From the NCBI RefSeq assembly GCF_000003815.2, contig NC_049993.1:1667275-1731274 (forward strand): a stretch of DNA of 64,000 bases, in the 5' to 3' direction. A program made the position numbers and the translations under genes. The notes under the pieces were generated by a model that worked only from the letters and a program-made list of their open reading frames with translations, did not search any database and had not been told where the DNA came from. The stretch is from Branchiostoma floridae. Its lineage: Eukaryota > Chordata > Leptocardii > Amphioxiformes > Branchiostomatidae. Below are positions 54,495 to 64,000 of this stretch, in pieces. Positions within the stretch are counted from its first letter, which is position 1; each line of letters starts with the position of its first letter.

Positions 54495-55537
54495 GAGCGA
54501 GGCTATTGACACACCCAGTGTGTCATTAGCCTAAACAGGCTATTACCACACTCAGTGTGTCGATAGCCTAAACAGGCTATTGGCACACTCAGTGCGAACT
54601 TTTTCACGCGTTTACGGTAAAGTCCGCAAGTAGCCAGTCACAAGTATGCAAATGAGCTAACAATATGTAGTGCCGTGCAAACACTGCATGTGATCATGTT
54701 GGCTCGATTTTGGAACACGTTTTCAGCTGTGTTTACCGACGAATTCCTGCCGTTTGGGAGAATTTGCGGCTTCAAAACTTATATCACATGTAAAGCGAAG
54801 TTATAGTTGTTGTTTTACTTCCATCATTTTTAATGTGAAAGAACTTTGTAGCGTCATAGCGAGATCGACCGATATGTTTATATATTATACGAGTACCGCG
54901 TAACCGCTAGGCTGTTTGGATGACATAGCGGTGGGGAAATCCGGTTAGAAAAAATATGGTTAGAAAAACCCACAAGTGATTATTTCAAGGGTCCCTGGTC
55001 CAGTTTAGAAAAAAAAAAATAAGTGTACAAAATAAGAACGTAGCGGGTGGATTCTGCCGATCTGCGGCTGAAAAAAAAAAAAAGGACCTAAACATGCACT
55101 CTTGAAAATGCAGATCAAAAAGATTCAAAGGTGGGTTTTGCTGGTTCTGGTCGCAAGACGAAAATATTCTTATATCAAATGGATTTTTTTAAAAGGTAAA
55201 AGGACAATTGAAAAAAAAATTCCAGCTCGGACTCGAGTCGGAACTGGCAACAAAGGTTCGTAGGTCAACGCTCTCCCCACTACGCTACGGCCAACATAGA
55301 CGATAACAGTCGGCATTTACAGGTATTCAAATGTAGGGCATAACATGAATACGTCTGTTCATTCGAAGATTCAAAGATTCCAATGTCTAATCCCTCGAAC
55401 AATGTCTAATCAACTGTTGCTTGTGTAAAATAATGTTGGGAAAGTCATGTTACAAGTTCTGATTGGCTGGTTGGCATCTCGGTGGGTCAATAGCCTGTTT
55501 GGCTATGAGCACACTCAGTGTGTCAATAGCCATAGTG
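54495..55537. mobile_element. Hairpin-array element M4 (1043 bp) in B5 intron
   Basis: Flanked by the 9-bp direct repeat TTAAGATTT (54486-54494, 55538-55546). Homologous introns have a single (T)AAGATTTAAC (near 35934 and 51117). Near both ends lie modules of the palindrome GGCTATTGACACACT-AGTGTGTCAATAGCC (three at the left, one to two at the right). The extreme 6 bp at each end (GAGCGA / ATAGTG) do not pair. A tRNA-like SINE is nested inside. No ORF. Confidence 0.75.
55215..55300 (-). mobile_element. tRNA-derived SINE head nested in M4
   Basis: Minus strand box A (TAGCGTAGTGGGGAGAGCG) and box B (TTCCGACTCGAGTCC) with tRNA-like spacing, followed by an A/T-rich run. Not a full tRNA cloverleaf. 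Confidence 0.5.
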
Positions 55538-55614
55538 TTAAGATTTAACAGAAAACGTTAAGCTTATTTGTCATACTTATCCCCCGTTCAAATTTGTGTC
55601 CATTAGGTTTAGGC

Positions 55615-56567
55615 ATGGCTGTGGCAGGATTTGGGTCTTCCATTGATGTTCCCTTCAAGCTCGGTGATCGTGATGGGTCTCCTGAAGGAGTTTCATGTGC
55701 CAAAGATGCAGGCAATGGCGGAGAAGAGAAGACAGCAAGCAAAAACACATTGAAACAAGAAGCACATACTGATGAAAAACCTTATCTGTGTGAGGATTGT
55801 GGTTACAGGACATCCCAGAATGCCCACTTATTCCGACATTTAAGAACTCATACCGGTGAAAAACCCTACAAGTGTGACCAGTGTGATTATTCTGCAGCAC
55901 GGAAATCCTCATTTGACAGACATCTAGCAAAACACACCGGTGACAAACCCTTTATGTGTGGGGGATGCGGTTACAGGACAGCTTTAAAGAGTGACATGTC
56001 CATACATATGAGAAGCCATACAGGTGAAAAACCCTACAAGTGTCACCATTGTGATTATTCTGCTGCAACGAAATCCTCATTGGACTTACATATAGCAAAA
56101 CACACTGGTGACAAACCATTTATTGTGGGAAATGCGGGCAAAGGACAATTCAAAAGGCTGACCTATCCAAACATATGAGAACCCATACCGGTGAAAAACC
56201 CTACAAGTGTGACCAGTGTGATTATTCTGCTGCACGGAAACAATATTTGGATATCCATTCAGCAATTCACACCGGCGACAAACCCTACATGTGTGGGGAA
56301 TGTGGGTATAGAACAGCTCAAAAGGGTAACTTATCAAAACATTTGAGAAAACATTCTGGTGAAAAACCCTACAATTGTGACCAGTGTGATTTTTCTGCTG
56401 CATGGAAAACCTCATTTGACAGACATCTAGCAAAACACAGCGATGAGAAACCTTCACGTGTGGGGATTGTGGGTACAGGACAACTCAAAAGTCTGACTTA
56501 TCCAAGCAGAAGCCATAACGATGAAACACCCCACAAATGTGACCAGTATGATAATTCAGCTGCATAG
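55615..56567 (+). pseudogene. Family B zinc-finger gene B5, frameshifted
   Basis: ATG follows the acceptor GTCCATTAG (55595-55603). The leader (MAVAGFGSSIDVPFKLGDR...) and four intact fingers are followed by a 1-nt deletion near 56131 (KPFIVGNAGK instead of KPFMCG.CG). That ends the first frame at 56178 after 187 aa. Fingers 6-8 are intact in the next frame (56175-56455). A second break near 56450 (KPSRVGIVGT) is later restored before CDQYDNSAA-stop. Contacts of the first four fingers (-1,2,3,6): QAHR, RSSR, LSDI and TSSL. A 4-finger product remains possible. Confidence 0.85.
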
Positions 56568-58590
56568 AAATCCACATTAGACAGCTAAAAATTCAGATTA
56601 GAATTAAGAAGGAATTATTTTACTGGAAATGTGAGTACAGGACATGAGGGATATCTAAACATTACATTTTCTTTTTAGGATCCAAGACAAGAGATAAAAC
56701 TTTATAAGATTAAGTAGTGTGAGTAATATTCACCCTATTATGTGTTATCTGTCTTTTAGCTGAATATGCTGATATGAAATTCTGAATATGTTTGTTTTAA
56801 GTGCATGTGCAAAGTTACAATAGAAGTTTCTCATTTTTGCTATCTCGTTACACGTATTACAAGTGTCCTAAACTGATGTCTGAAAGTAAGCTTCCTAACA
56901 GTTTTGAGTGTGCATTTATTGTGGTTTTAGGTCAAAGCTTACTTGTATATAATTTGATAATATATTTCTAATCAGTTCTTTAATATTTGCTTGAGCTGTG
57001 CGATGTATTAACATAGTAGAAATCTCGACATATGTGCAACACTGTACGGCATCTGTATGTGTAACTTTGCTTGTCAATTTGTCCCCATCAAAGACATGTA
57101 CAGCAGAGATCTCAAGTCCTATTGGCCAGTGGCAAAGAAATCTACATCAGTGATATGGCGAACCGTATGGCTTGTTAAAAAAATGGCGCTATGAATGTCA
57201 AGAATATAGGAGGTTTCACAACTAGTTAAAGATATCAATTTTTAGGTTCATTAGCCGAGTATTAGACTTTGTGCCGACATCCTAGAAAACTTTTGAGTTT
57301 CAATCAGATTAACAGGTGCGCAATCAGTGTATCATATAAAGCTTACTTTGAACACTTCTTTACTAATCTACAATATCATATGTTAGTACAAGTAATAGTA
57401 TATTTATGATTATGCTTAATTTGTGTTTCATTTTGGTCATTACAAACAGAAAAATATATGATAATCTTTTATGACATAAAATATAATATCCATGTCTAAT
57501 AGATAACATAGTTTCGAGCTTTAGGTAGTGATAGACATATATAATACGGGCTATATGGAGCTCATTTAATTCAATATATGTTTATTCCCGGCAAGCAAAA
57601 GGAACTAATGATCAAAGTTATATATTTTTTTTACGTGCAGACGTTTTTATTTATTGTGTTGGTCATTGAAGGTCAGAGCGTTTTACCTGTTGTTATTAAA
57701 TATGGGCCAAACACTTATAAAACAAGACTTACCCCTACTCATGCAGAGCAAGTCAGATAAAACTGACCTAGACTCCCACTGAGGGATAACTCTGTTTACC
57801 TTGTTGATGCTGCCGTAAGAGAGTAAGAGTGCATTACACGGGTGATACTAGTATATGTAACACGTGTCAGAATTACAATAGAAACCATCCTATTGTTGAA
57901 AATGTCATGCATGCGTGACAAATTTTGGAACAGCAGTTTTCTTCATTCCAACAGATAAATACATAACATGATGGCGACACACTCAAGCTCAACACGCTTG
58001 TTTTCGTGCCGTCATCAAATACAAACTGAGAGTACAAAAGAACATTGTAACAATCAAAGACAAGCAAAGGATATAACAAAGGTAATGTTGAGTAATGCCA
58101 CCTAACGAAATCATAGAATATTAGAAAATACATTAAATTACGTGGATATTCGGACAGGTACTCCGGGCCAAGCTGGTAGGAAAAAAGTTCAGTTATATAT
58201 ATATATAAGTCAGGCATGCCTAAAAAAACTCAATCGACATGAAACATTTAAGTTACCAACAATAATTCGTAACGGCAAACACATGATTTATTCTCTGCCC
58301 AGCCCTCGGTTTCAAAATATCTCCAAAATACGCACCAGCCAGTTTTTTTAAAAAGCTTTCTTGTTACATCCAAGACAGAGACATTCAACTTGATAGTTTT
58401 TTTTTCAATACACAAGGATTAAAATCATCTCATTAACGTTTATTTTCGTACAGAGCCCCTGTGTTCTGATGTTACAAGATAATAACCTGAAATTTGGTAG
58501 AAATTGCATTAAATATGTAAATATGTTTATAGGCCTTTATGGACTATTTCAAATTGAGTAACGATTTTTGGCCATCTTTAGACTAGGTGT
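56568..58590. other. B5 3' flank and start of a further unit
   Basis: It shares sequence with the B2, B4 and B3 flanks (for example TTGTGCCGACATCCTAGAAA at 57280 on). The block GGCTATATGGAGCTCATTTA (57550 on) matches 38774 after B2. No finger gene follows before 58.6 kb, so the array ends here. Confidence 0.5.
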
Positions 58591-58620
58591 GTATCTTTTC
58601 TTCTAGCTCTACGTCACTTG

Positions 58621-58720
58621 TCTGGTTCCATATAAGGAGGATATGGCTTAGAAATTCCGACTTTGGTTGCTAAAAGTAATCATCGCCTGCTGCAGACGAC
58701 TAAGACTAATATGCTTTTGT
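58621..58720 (+). promoter_or_regulatory. Promoter region of secreted peptide gene S1
   Basis: CATATAAGGAGGATATG (TATA-like TATAAG at 58631), then TTCCGACTTTGGTTG and ATCGCCTGCTG-AGACGAC. The same order is conserved at 62515-62600 before S2. The ATG is about 500 bp further on, so an upstream exon or intron is likely. Confidence 0.5.
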
Positions 58721-58879
58721 TTCGTTTCTTCGTATTTGTGATGATCGAAGCCTTTTTTTGGACCATGATGTCAAGATTTCACAAGGATTATATTGATGAA
58801 AAACATAACTAAGTTGGCACTAAGTAAAAGCATGGCTACTGCCCACTTGGCTACTGCTGATGTACTTTCTCTATCGTAG

Positions 58880-59070
58880 TAATACACCCCTCAAATTAGG
58901 CGAAAATCGATCGGACGACGAGTCTGCGAGCTTTAAATTACGAGGAGGCATGACCCTGACGGAACATGACCCTGCCATTTCTTCGTCGGCAGCAGGGTCA
59001 TGCCTCCTCGTAATTTAAAGCCCGCATACTCGTCGTCCGATCGATTTTCGCCTAATGTGAGGGGGTATTA
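58880..59070. mobile_element. Fold-back MITE in the S1 5' region
   Basis: Long inverted arms (about 80 bp): TAATACACCCCTCAAATTAG on, mirrored by CTAATGTGAGGGGGTATTA. The S2 upstream sequence (CCGTAGTTATGATGTATC near 62812) is the empty site. No ORF. Confidence 0.75.
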
Positions 59071-59138
59071 TGACGTATTGATATCGCGTCAGCACTCCAG
59101 GACTAAACCCTTCCATAAAATGTACTCGTAGGTGAAAC

Positions 59139-59339
59139 ATGAAAGGAACCATGAAACTCCTGCTCCTGTTGATCGTGTTGGTGGCCATGGTGCCTGATGA
59201 TGTTGTTGGCTATGCCTTGTGTCCTTGCCCACCAAGATGCATGTGTGAAGTTGATGAGGACTTTAACCGAGCTGCACGAGAGCGCAAACCACGAGACCTG
59301 GCATCAGGTACTACCACTGTGGTATATGACAGACTATGA
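59139..59339 (+). CDS. Small secreted Cys-rich peptide S1 (66 aa)
   Basis: Function unknown; probably secreted. Residues 1-24 are a classical signal peptide (MKGTM, then LLLLLIVLVAMV, ending VVG before Y25). The mature part begins YALCPCPPRCMC, four cysteines in a C-x-C-x3-C-x-C cluster, followed by a charged segment EVDEDFNRAARERKPRD and a short tail ending YDRL. A near-identical paralogue (S2) lies 3.7 kb downstream, which supports coding status. An AATAAA signal is at 59636-59641. A donor-like CAG/GTACTA at 59307 could splice to an acceptor at 60355, replacing the last residues. No family recognised. Confidence 0.75.
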   Translation: MKGTMKLLLLLIVLVAMVPDDVVGYALCPCPPRCMCEVDEDFNRAARERKPRDLASGTTTVVYDRL

Positions 59340-59635
59340 ATATTGCTGACTGAAAAAAAATCATTTACCTATGTTTCGTGCATATACATGGGGTACACAG
59401 TGGGTACACATAAGTTTAGCCCCACCTGAATTGTATGGAGGTTTTTTCTTATTATCTAAATTGTTTAATTAGTAGAATTGTAAGGAGGTTTTTTCTTATT
59501 ATCTAAATGGTTTAATTGGTAGAATCTTATCATCCTATATTATTAAAAAAGTAGAGTTACAAGATGTATTCTTTATCTTTTTTGTTGCAGTTTATAGTTG
59601 ACGATACAAAAGTAACTGTATTTTTTTGTCGTGTC

Positions 59636-59641
59636 AATAAA
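59636..59641 (+). terminator. Candidate poly(A) signal of S1
   Basis: AATAAA in GTGTCAATAAACCTTGCATG. The S2 counterpart is TATAAA (63342-63347) in the same context. Confidence 0.5.
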
Positions 59642-59859
59642 CCTTGCATGTTATCTGTATAAAAATCTAAAAAAAAACAGGATGTTGACCGGCTGAATCT
59701 TCGGGAAAAGTTCGCGCTATGAAAACACCTATGTCCAGTTTTCTCCTCATATGATTATTCGTATGACGTAACAGCGAAATCTGTCCTTACGTGAACTAAA
59801 CCGTTCTGGACTGAGCAAGTTCTGACAATACAGCAAAGCTGAGACTCTATTAGTTCCTT

Positions 59860-60356
59860 ATAATCCCAAACTTCCTAAGATTGAGCCAAAATGCTCGTGG
59901 AAAAAATATAGGATTGTCCAGGGTTTAAGGTGGCACCACAACTGTATTCCCATTGTGTGTCCTCTATTGCGCAACTCAACTCTGGCGTCTGCACTAGATA
60001 TCAATTTGTTCATAGCCATGTTACAGTGGTCTGCCACTCTGGCACTCAGCCAAATTGCACAATTTCTGTGGATCCTGAGGTATGAGTTTGACTTCGACCA
60101 CTTGGCAGGAATGATGTGTTTATTCAGTCTATCGGTTCTTTGGAGGTGTATTGATTTAGCCTCATGCGTTAAAAAATCTAGCTGCATGAAAAGTTCACAA
60201 CACACTTATCACGAAGAGCAGGGTTTACATAAGCAACAACATGGATGTTTACGCCACCTTTGCCATCAGTCGTCAATTTTCTTTGAATAGGTTCTAACAT
60301 CATTGGGAGCGTGCTAAATAATGTGTATATAAGCCATTTTTTTCGTGTTTTTGCAG
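59860..60356. repeat. Conserved block after S1
   Basis: Very similar to 63590-64000 after S2, including CTCAACTCTGGCGTCTGCAC and an open plus-strand stretch STLASALDINLFIAMLQWSA. Whether it is coding, regulatory or recent duplication cannot be told here. Confidence 0.5.
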
Positions 60357-60424
60357 ATGTTGCTTCGATCAAGACAGTGAATGAGGCACATGAAAACGGA
60401 ACCCTTCACCGTCCTCTTATCTGA
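60357..60424 (+). other. Possible alternative last exon of S1
   Basis: Follows a strong acceptor (TTTTTTTCGTGTTTTTGCAG, then ATGTTG). Joined in phase to the donor at 59307 it encodes DVASIKTVNEAHENGTLHRP then LI and a stop, giving a 78-aa form. The S2 equivalent would lie beyond the window. Confidence 0.3.
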
Positions 60425-61717
60425 CATTGACGTGGATACAGCGCACGCAGCAGTAGGTACTGCCGAGAATTTATCCAATAGTAATTATCTCTGTCAAACA
60501 GCAGGAAATCGCCATGTTGAAGAATCTTGGTGCTCTAAATTCATAAACATTTTCGCAGCAATACGTCCGTCGTTTTCTTTAATATTGTGGAAATTTAAAG
60601 GTTTACTGAGGTTCACAAGTCACTGAGTCCGTCGTGTGATTTGTAGGTGAAAAGTCCGCTATAGTTAGACTGCCGTCTTTAAAGTCCGACGACCCTGTTG
60701 CAATTCAAAGCCGTAGTGTCGCCAACAGTATGACAGGGTTTGATATTTTAGACATTTTGCCTATCTGCTGCAGTATTTCATATCAATTGTTTGTTTGCAA
60801 TCAACTTTGGAATTTGGATTTTCGTCGACATCAATTTCATCACTGTTTCTTTCTTAGATTACTGCGTTAGCTGTGAGTACAGTTACCGGATGGTGAGACA
60901 TCGCCACTGATACTTACTTGAGAGATCGTCTGCTTGCGATGCAGCCACAATCTATGATTTACACCTTGAACGCTCGTGTAGTTGTAGCTCAAATCTTATT
61001 CTGAGTGACCCCTCCCAAAATTTAACTCAAATTTAACTGAGCACTATGTTACAGCACGAATCAGTGCCCAGGTGCTCTCAACATTGGACGAGATTTAGAC
61101 CAAAAATTCAAAAGGAAAGTTCAAGAAAGTGTATCTATATGAGCCATAAAATCTTTCTTGCATGTAGCTATGTTGATTTTAGTGCTTGAAACAAAATGTC
61201 CCAGTCAATTTCACGAGATACAGCAGCAACTAGCGCTAAACTGGTCCGGAGTCAGCGGTACCACTAGTAGTTAAACATGAAAACTGTGACTGTGACAATG
61301 ATACACAGTTTTGCTAGACCAACTTTATGTTTAATTTCCAAGTCACACCTAATATAGGCAACACTCTGTGCACTGTGGCTTGATTTCGAAATGCATGAAA
61401 GGAGTTTAATGGGGTCGGTATAAAGCTGAATAAAAAGCTATGCGTGGTAGGCATGCATGTAGATGAACTCAATGTGTCTTTTCTGTCAATAAATGCCATA
61501 GCAGTTAATGCAGGGTAGCACTGTAATACAAAAAAGACTTGTTCACTTATAATTATTTGACCAACCTATCTGTGGGAGACGCGCTTTCTCAGTTACATAT
61601 GTGACAAGTTTGAAGGGCCCATCATGGAACGCAGTGGAACCCCAGTTATTTACTATACAAATCATCTATTTATTTCACGATAAGCATTTTATTATGTGCG
61701 CTAGGATATCTACATAC
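60425..61717. other. Intergenic sequence
   Basis: No gene, array or element recognised. Confidence 0.4.
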
Positions 61718-61880
61718 GCATATACATATAAATACACTTACACTCACATACACACATACACAAACATACACAGATATATATACACACAAATACACACACT
61801 AACGCAAACACACATACACATACACACACTAACACAGATACACACACACAAATACACACACACATGAGCGCGCGCGCGCG
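61718..61880. repeat. (CA)n-rich tract ending in (CG)n
   Basis: ACACA-rich imperfect repeat (61718-61867) followed by GCGCGCGCGCGCG (61868-61880). Alternating purine-pyrimidine DNA is prone to Z-form. Confidence 0.9.
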
Positions 61881-61920
61881 TGTAACACATTGAATGGACA
61901 GAACCCCGCCATCTGCTTGG

Positions 61921-61942
61921 ATTTATTTATTTATTTATTTAT
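61921..61942. repeat. (ATTT)n microsatellite
   Basis: Five perfect ATTT units plus a partial one. Confidence 0.9.
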
Positions 61943-62511
61943 TGAGATTACTGGATAATGTTATTTGTAATATATCATATATCACCAAGTTAAGCCGGAC
62001 TGGTCTACGTCGACGTTGATCCCACGTGACTATTTCGACCTATCAGACCCTCTATCTCTCTTTTGCATGCAAAGTCATGGCAAAGTTTCAAAGTTCGCAT
62101 TGGTGAACACTTTTGTCGTACAACGCTGAGGTAGCAGGCTTAGACAGCTTCGACGCTTTGTAACACAAACAAAATCGTCACTTAACCCTTTCACAGAAAC
62201 ATTGGTCGGCTGAACCGATTTCCCAGGTAGGTTTTACGATTTAGATAGTTAGATATTTTGTGCATAAAAACGTTGGGTTGTGTTTTATGTAAATATAATA
62301 AAAGGTTGGATCACAAAGACTGTGAAGCACGCAGATAGAGCACAGTCTGAACTTCCATGAATTTGCTCGCAGCCCGTCCCCTACAAAGGACGGCGCGGCG
62401 TTACAAGTAGCCCCGAATGCATATATTCTAGCTCTGTTCTAATTTGAATCCATATATAGTTCTATTTCACTCCAGATCCATATATTTAGCTCTCTGGTTT
62501 CCTTGTCAGGT

Positions 62512-62605
62512 TGCATATAAGGAGGATATGAGATAAACTTTCCGACTTTGGTTGGTAAATTTCATAATCGCCTGCTGTAGACGACACTAAGACTAGTACG
62601 CAACC
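62512..62605 (+). promoter_or_regulatory. Promoter region of secreted peptide gene S2
   Basis: GCATATAAGGAGGATATGAG with TATAAG at 62517, then TTCCGACTTTGGTTGG and CGCCTGCTGTAGACGAC, as at S1. Confidence 0.5.
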
Positions 62606-62883
62606 ACATGTAGGCCTAATTCCAACCATACTTTGGCGATCGCCGATGGTTGAAAAAGCCATAGTCGCTTCTGTACGACGACGGTCTTTTTGTTGTGCAG
62701 ATATGCAAATGTGCTCTTTGAATTAAGCTTTTTTTTAGTTTCGTGAAACAAAAAAAAATGACTGAGTAAAAGTATGTATTTTGCTTGAGTATTTTATTTA
62801 TTTCTACCGTAGTTATGATGTATCAGCATCGTGTCAGCACTCCTGGACCTAACACATTCCATGAATGTACTTGTAGGTGAAAG

Positions 62884-63084
62884 ATGAAAGGAACCATGAA
62901 CGTCCTGCTCCTGTTGATCGTGTTGGTGATGATGGTGCCTGATGATGTTGTCGGCTACCCTAAATGTCAATGTCCCCCAGAATGCGTGTGTGAAGTTGAT
63001 GAGGACTTTAACCGAGCTGCACGAGAGCGCAAACCACGAGACCTGGCAGCAGGTACTACCACTATGGCATATGACAGATTATGA
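62884..63084 (+). CDS. Small secreted Cys-rich peptide S2 (66 aa)
   Basis: Paralogue of S1 with the same length and layout: signal peptide (MKGTMNV, then LLLLIVLVMMV, ending VVG), a Cys cluster YPKCQCPPECVC, then EVDEDFNRAARERKPRD and a YDRL end. The leader and charged tail are nearly unchanged, but the Cys cluster differs at five of its eight non-Cys positions while all four Cys and the Pro-Pro are kept. Basic Arg in S1 is acidic Glu here. A donor-like CAG/GTACTA is conserved at 63052. Function unknown; a secreted effector or signalling peptide is possible. Confidence 0.75.
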   Translation: MKGTMNVLLLLIVLVMMVPDDVVGYPKCQCPPECVCEVDEDFNRAARERKPRDLAAGTTTMAYDRL

Positions 63085-63589
63085 ATATTGCTAACTGAAA
63101 AAAATATATTTTATAGATGTTTCGCGCGGTTAAAGGGATTATACATAGAGTACGCAGTGGGTATACTTAAGTTAAGCCCCACCTGATTGCATGGAGGTTT
63201 TTCTTATTGTCCTACATGGTTTAATTAGTAGAATCGTATTATCCTATATTGTTTAATTAGTAGACTTACAAGATGTATTCTGTATTCTTCCTTTTTTTTA
63301 TTGTTAACCATACAAAAGTAACTGTACTTTTTTGGCGTGTCTATAAAGCTTGCATGTTATCTGACATGTATGAACAAAAAACAAGATGTTGACTGACTGA
63401 ATCTTCTAGAAAAAATCGCTCTATAACAAACAACCTTTGACCCGATTTCTCCTGATATGACCATCCGTATGACGTAACAACGAAATCTGTCCTTACGCCA
63501 ACTATTACATAAAACCGTTCGTTCTGTACTGAGCAAGTTCTGACCGAAACAGCAAAGCTTAGACTCTATTAGTACCTTTAAGTTATAAA

Positions 63590-64000
63590 CACAAATGTCT
63601 CAAGATTGGGCCAAAATGTTCGTGGAATAAAATATAGGATTGTCCAGAATTTTAGGTGGCACTACAACTGTATTCCCATTGTGTGTCCTCTATTGGAAAA
63701 CTCAACTCTGGCGTCTGCACTAGATATCAATTTGTTCATAGCCATGTTACAGTGGTCTGCCACTCTGGCACTCAACCAAATTGCGCAATTTCTGTGGCTC
63801 CTGAGGTATGAGCCTGACTTTGGCCACTAAATTAATGTTGACATGCACATTTTATGTATTAAGTCTATCGGTTCTTTGGAGGCTAGTGTATTGGTCTTGC
63901 CTCATACGTTGAAAAATCTAGCTGCATGTAAAGAACACAACACACTTATTGCGAAGAGCGGGGTTTACATCAGCAACAACAGGGATGTTTACGCCACCTT
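63590..64000. repeat. Conserved block after S2 (copy of 59860-60245)
   Basis: Continues to the window edge. The open stretch NSTLASALDINLFIAMLQWS is conserved, but the frame stops soon after (FGH-stop), unlike the S1 copy. Confidence 0.5.

Noticed and set aside
61601-61867. 88-aa His/Thr/Tyr-rich ORF
   Set aside because: It is the translation of the (CA)n-rich tract.

Overview
The window looks like nuclear DNA from an invertebrate deuterostome, most likely a cephalochordate (amphioxus). It is AT-rich, its genes are spliced with 5' non-coding exons, it is full of DNA transposons and 5'-truncated LINEs, and it holds tandem C2H2 zinc-finger (ZnF) genes of the tyrosine-type (C-x2-C-x-Y) seen in chordates. 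The species is an inference; I could not search a database.

Layout. 1-1831: an open piggyBac transposase reading frame cut by the left edge. 2.4-5.8 kb: an AT-rich repeat field of TAAGAA-type units, invaded by a CACTA-like element. 8.2-25.3 kb: ZnF family A. It has a LINE-disrupted pseudogene, a gene fragment, and three intact genes of 506, 502 and 599 aa. Each intact gene has a shared N-terminal helical domain, an acidic linker with SUMO-type motifs and a 5-finger C-terminus. 27-57 kb: ZnF family B, five tandem units with alternating two-finger modules (309, 360, 196 and 459 aa, and one frameshifted copy). 58.6-64 kb: a duplicated pair of 66-aa secreted Cys-rich peptide genes.

The ZnF units share one plan: a nuclear-receptor DR1-like motif, a short 5' non-coding exon with a GT donor, an intron with a conserved GGGGAGGGGGG tract, an acceptor AG, and a single coding exon. 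Decayed fingers often lie beyond the stop. Because the units are paralogous, they act as empty-site controls for one another, and many insertions can be dated and delimited from the sequence alone. They include SINE, LINE, CACTA, TA-flanked and TTAA-flanked elements.

The most unusual signal is a family of three TIR elements (14338-15065, 18926-20130, 49162-50727). Each starts GCAA-N2-CTAC, has a perfect 9-bp target duplication, and consists largely of arrays of short hairpins (TCACTGG/CCAGTGA or CAGCACTGG/CCAGTGCTG). All three sit in first introns of ZnF genes. Two further elements (54495-55537 and 32974-34108) have analogous arrays built on other palindromes. The combined picture is a fast-evolving ZnF cluster saturated by hairpin-array transposons, which is compatible with an arms race but not proven.
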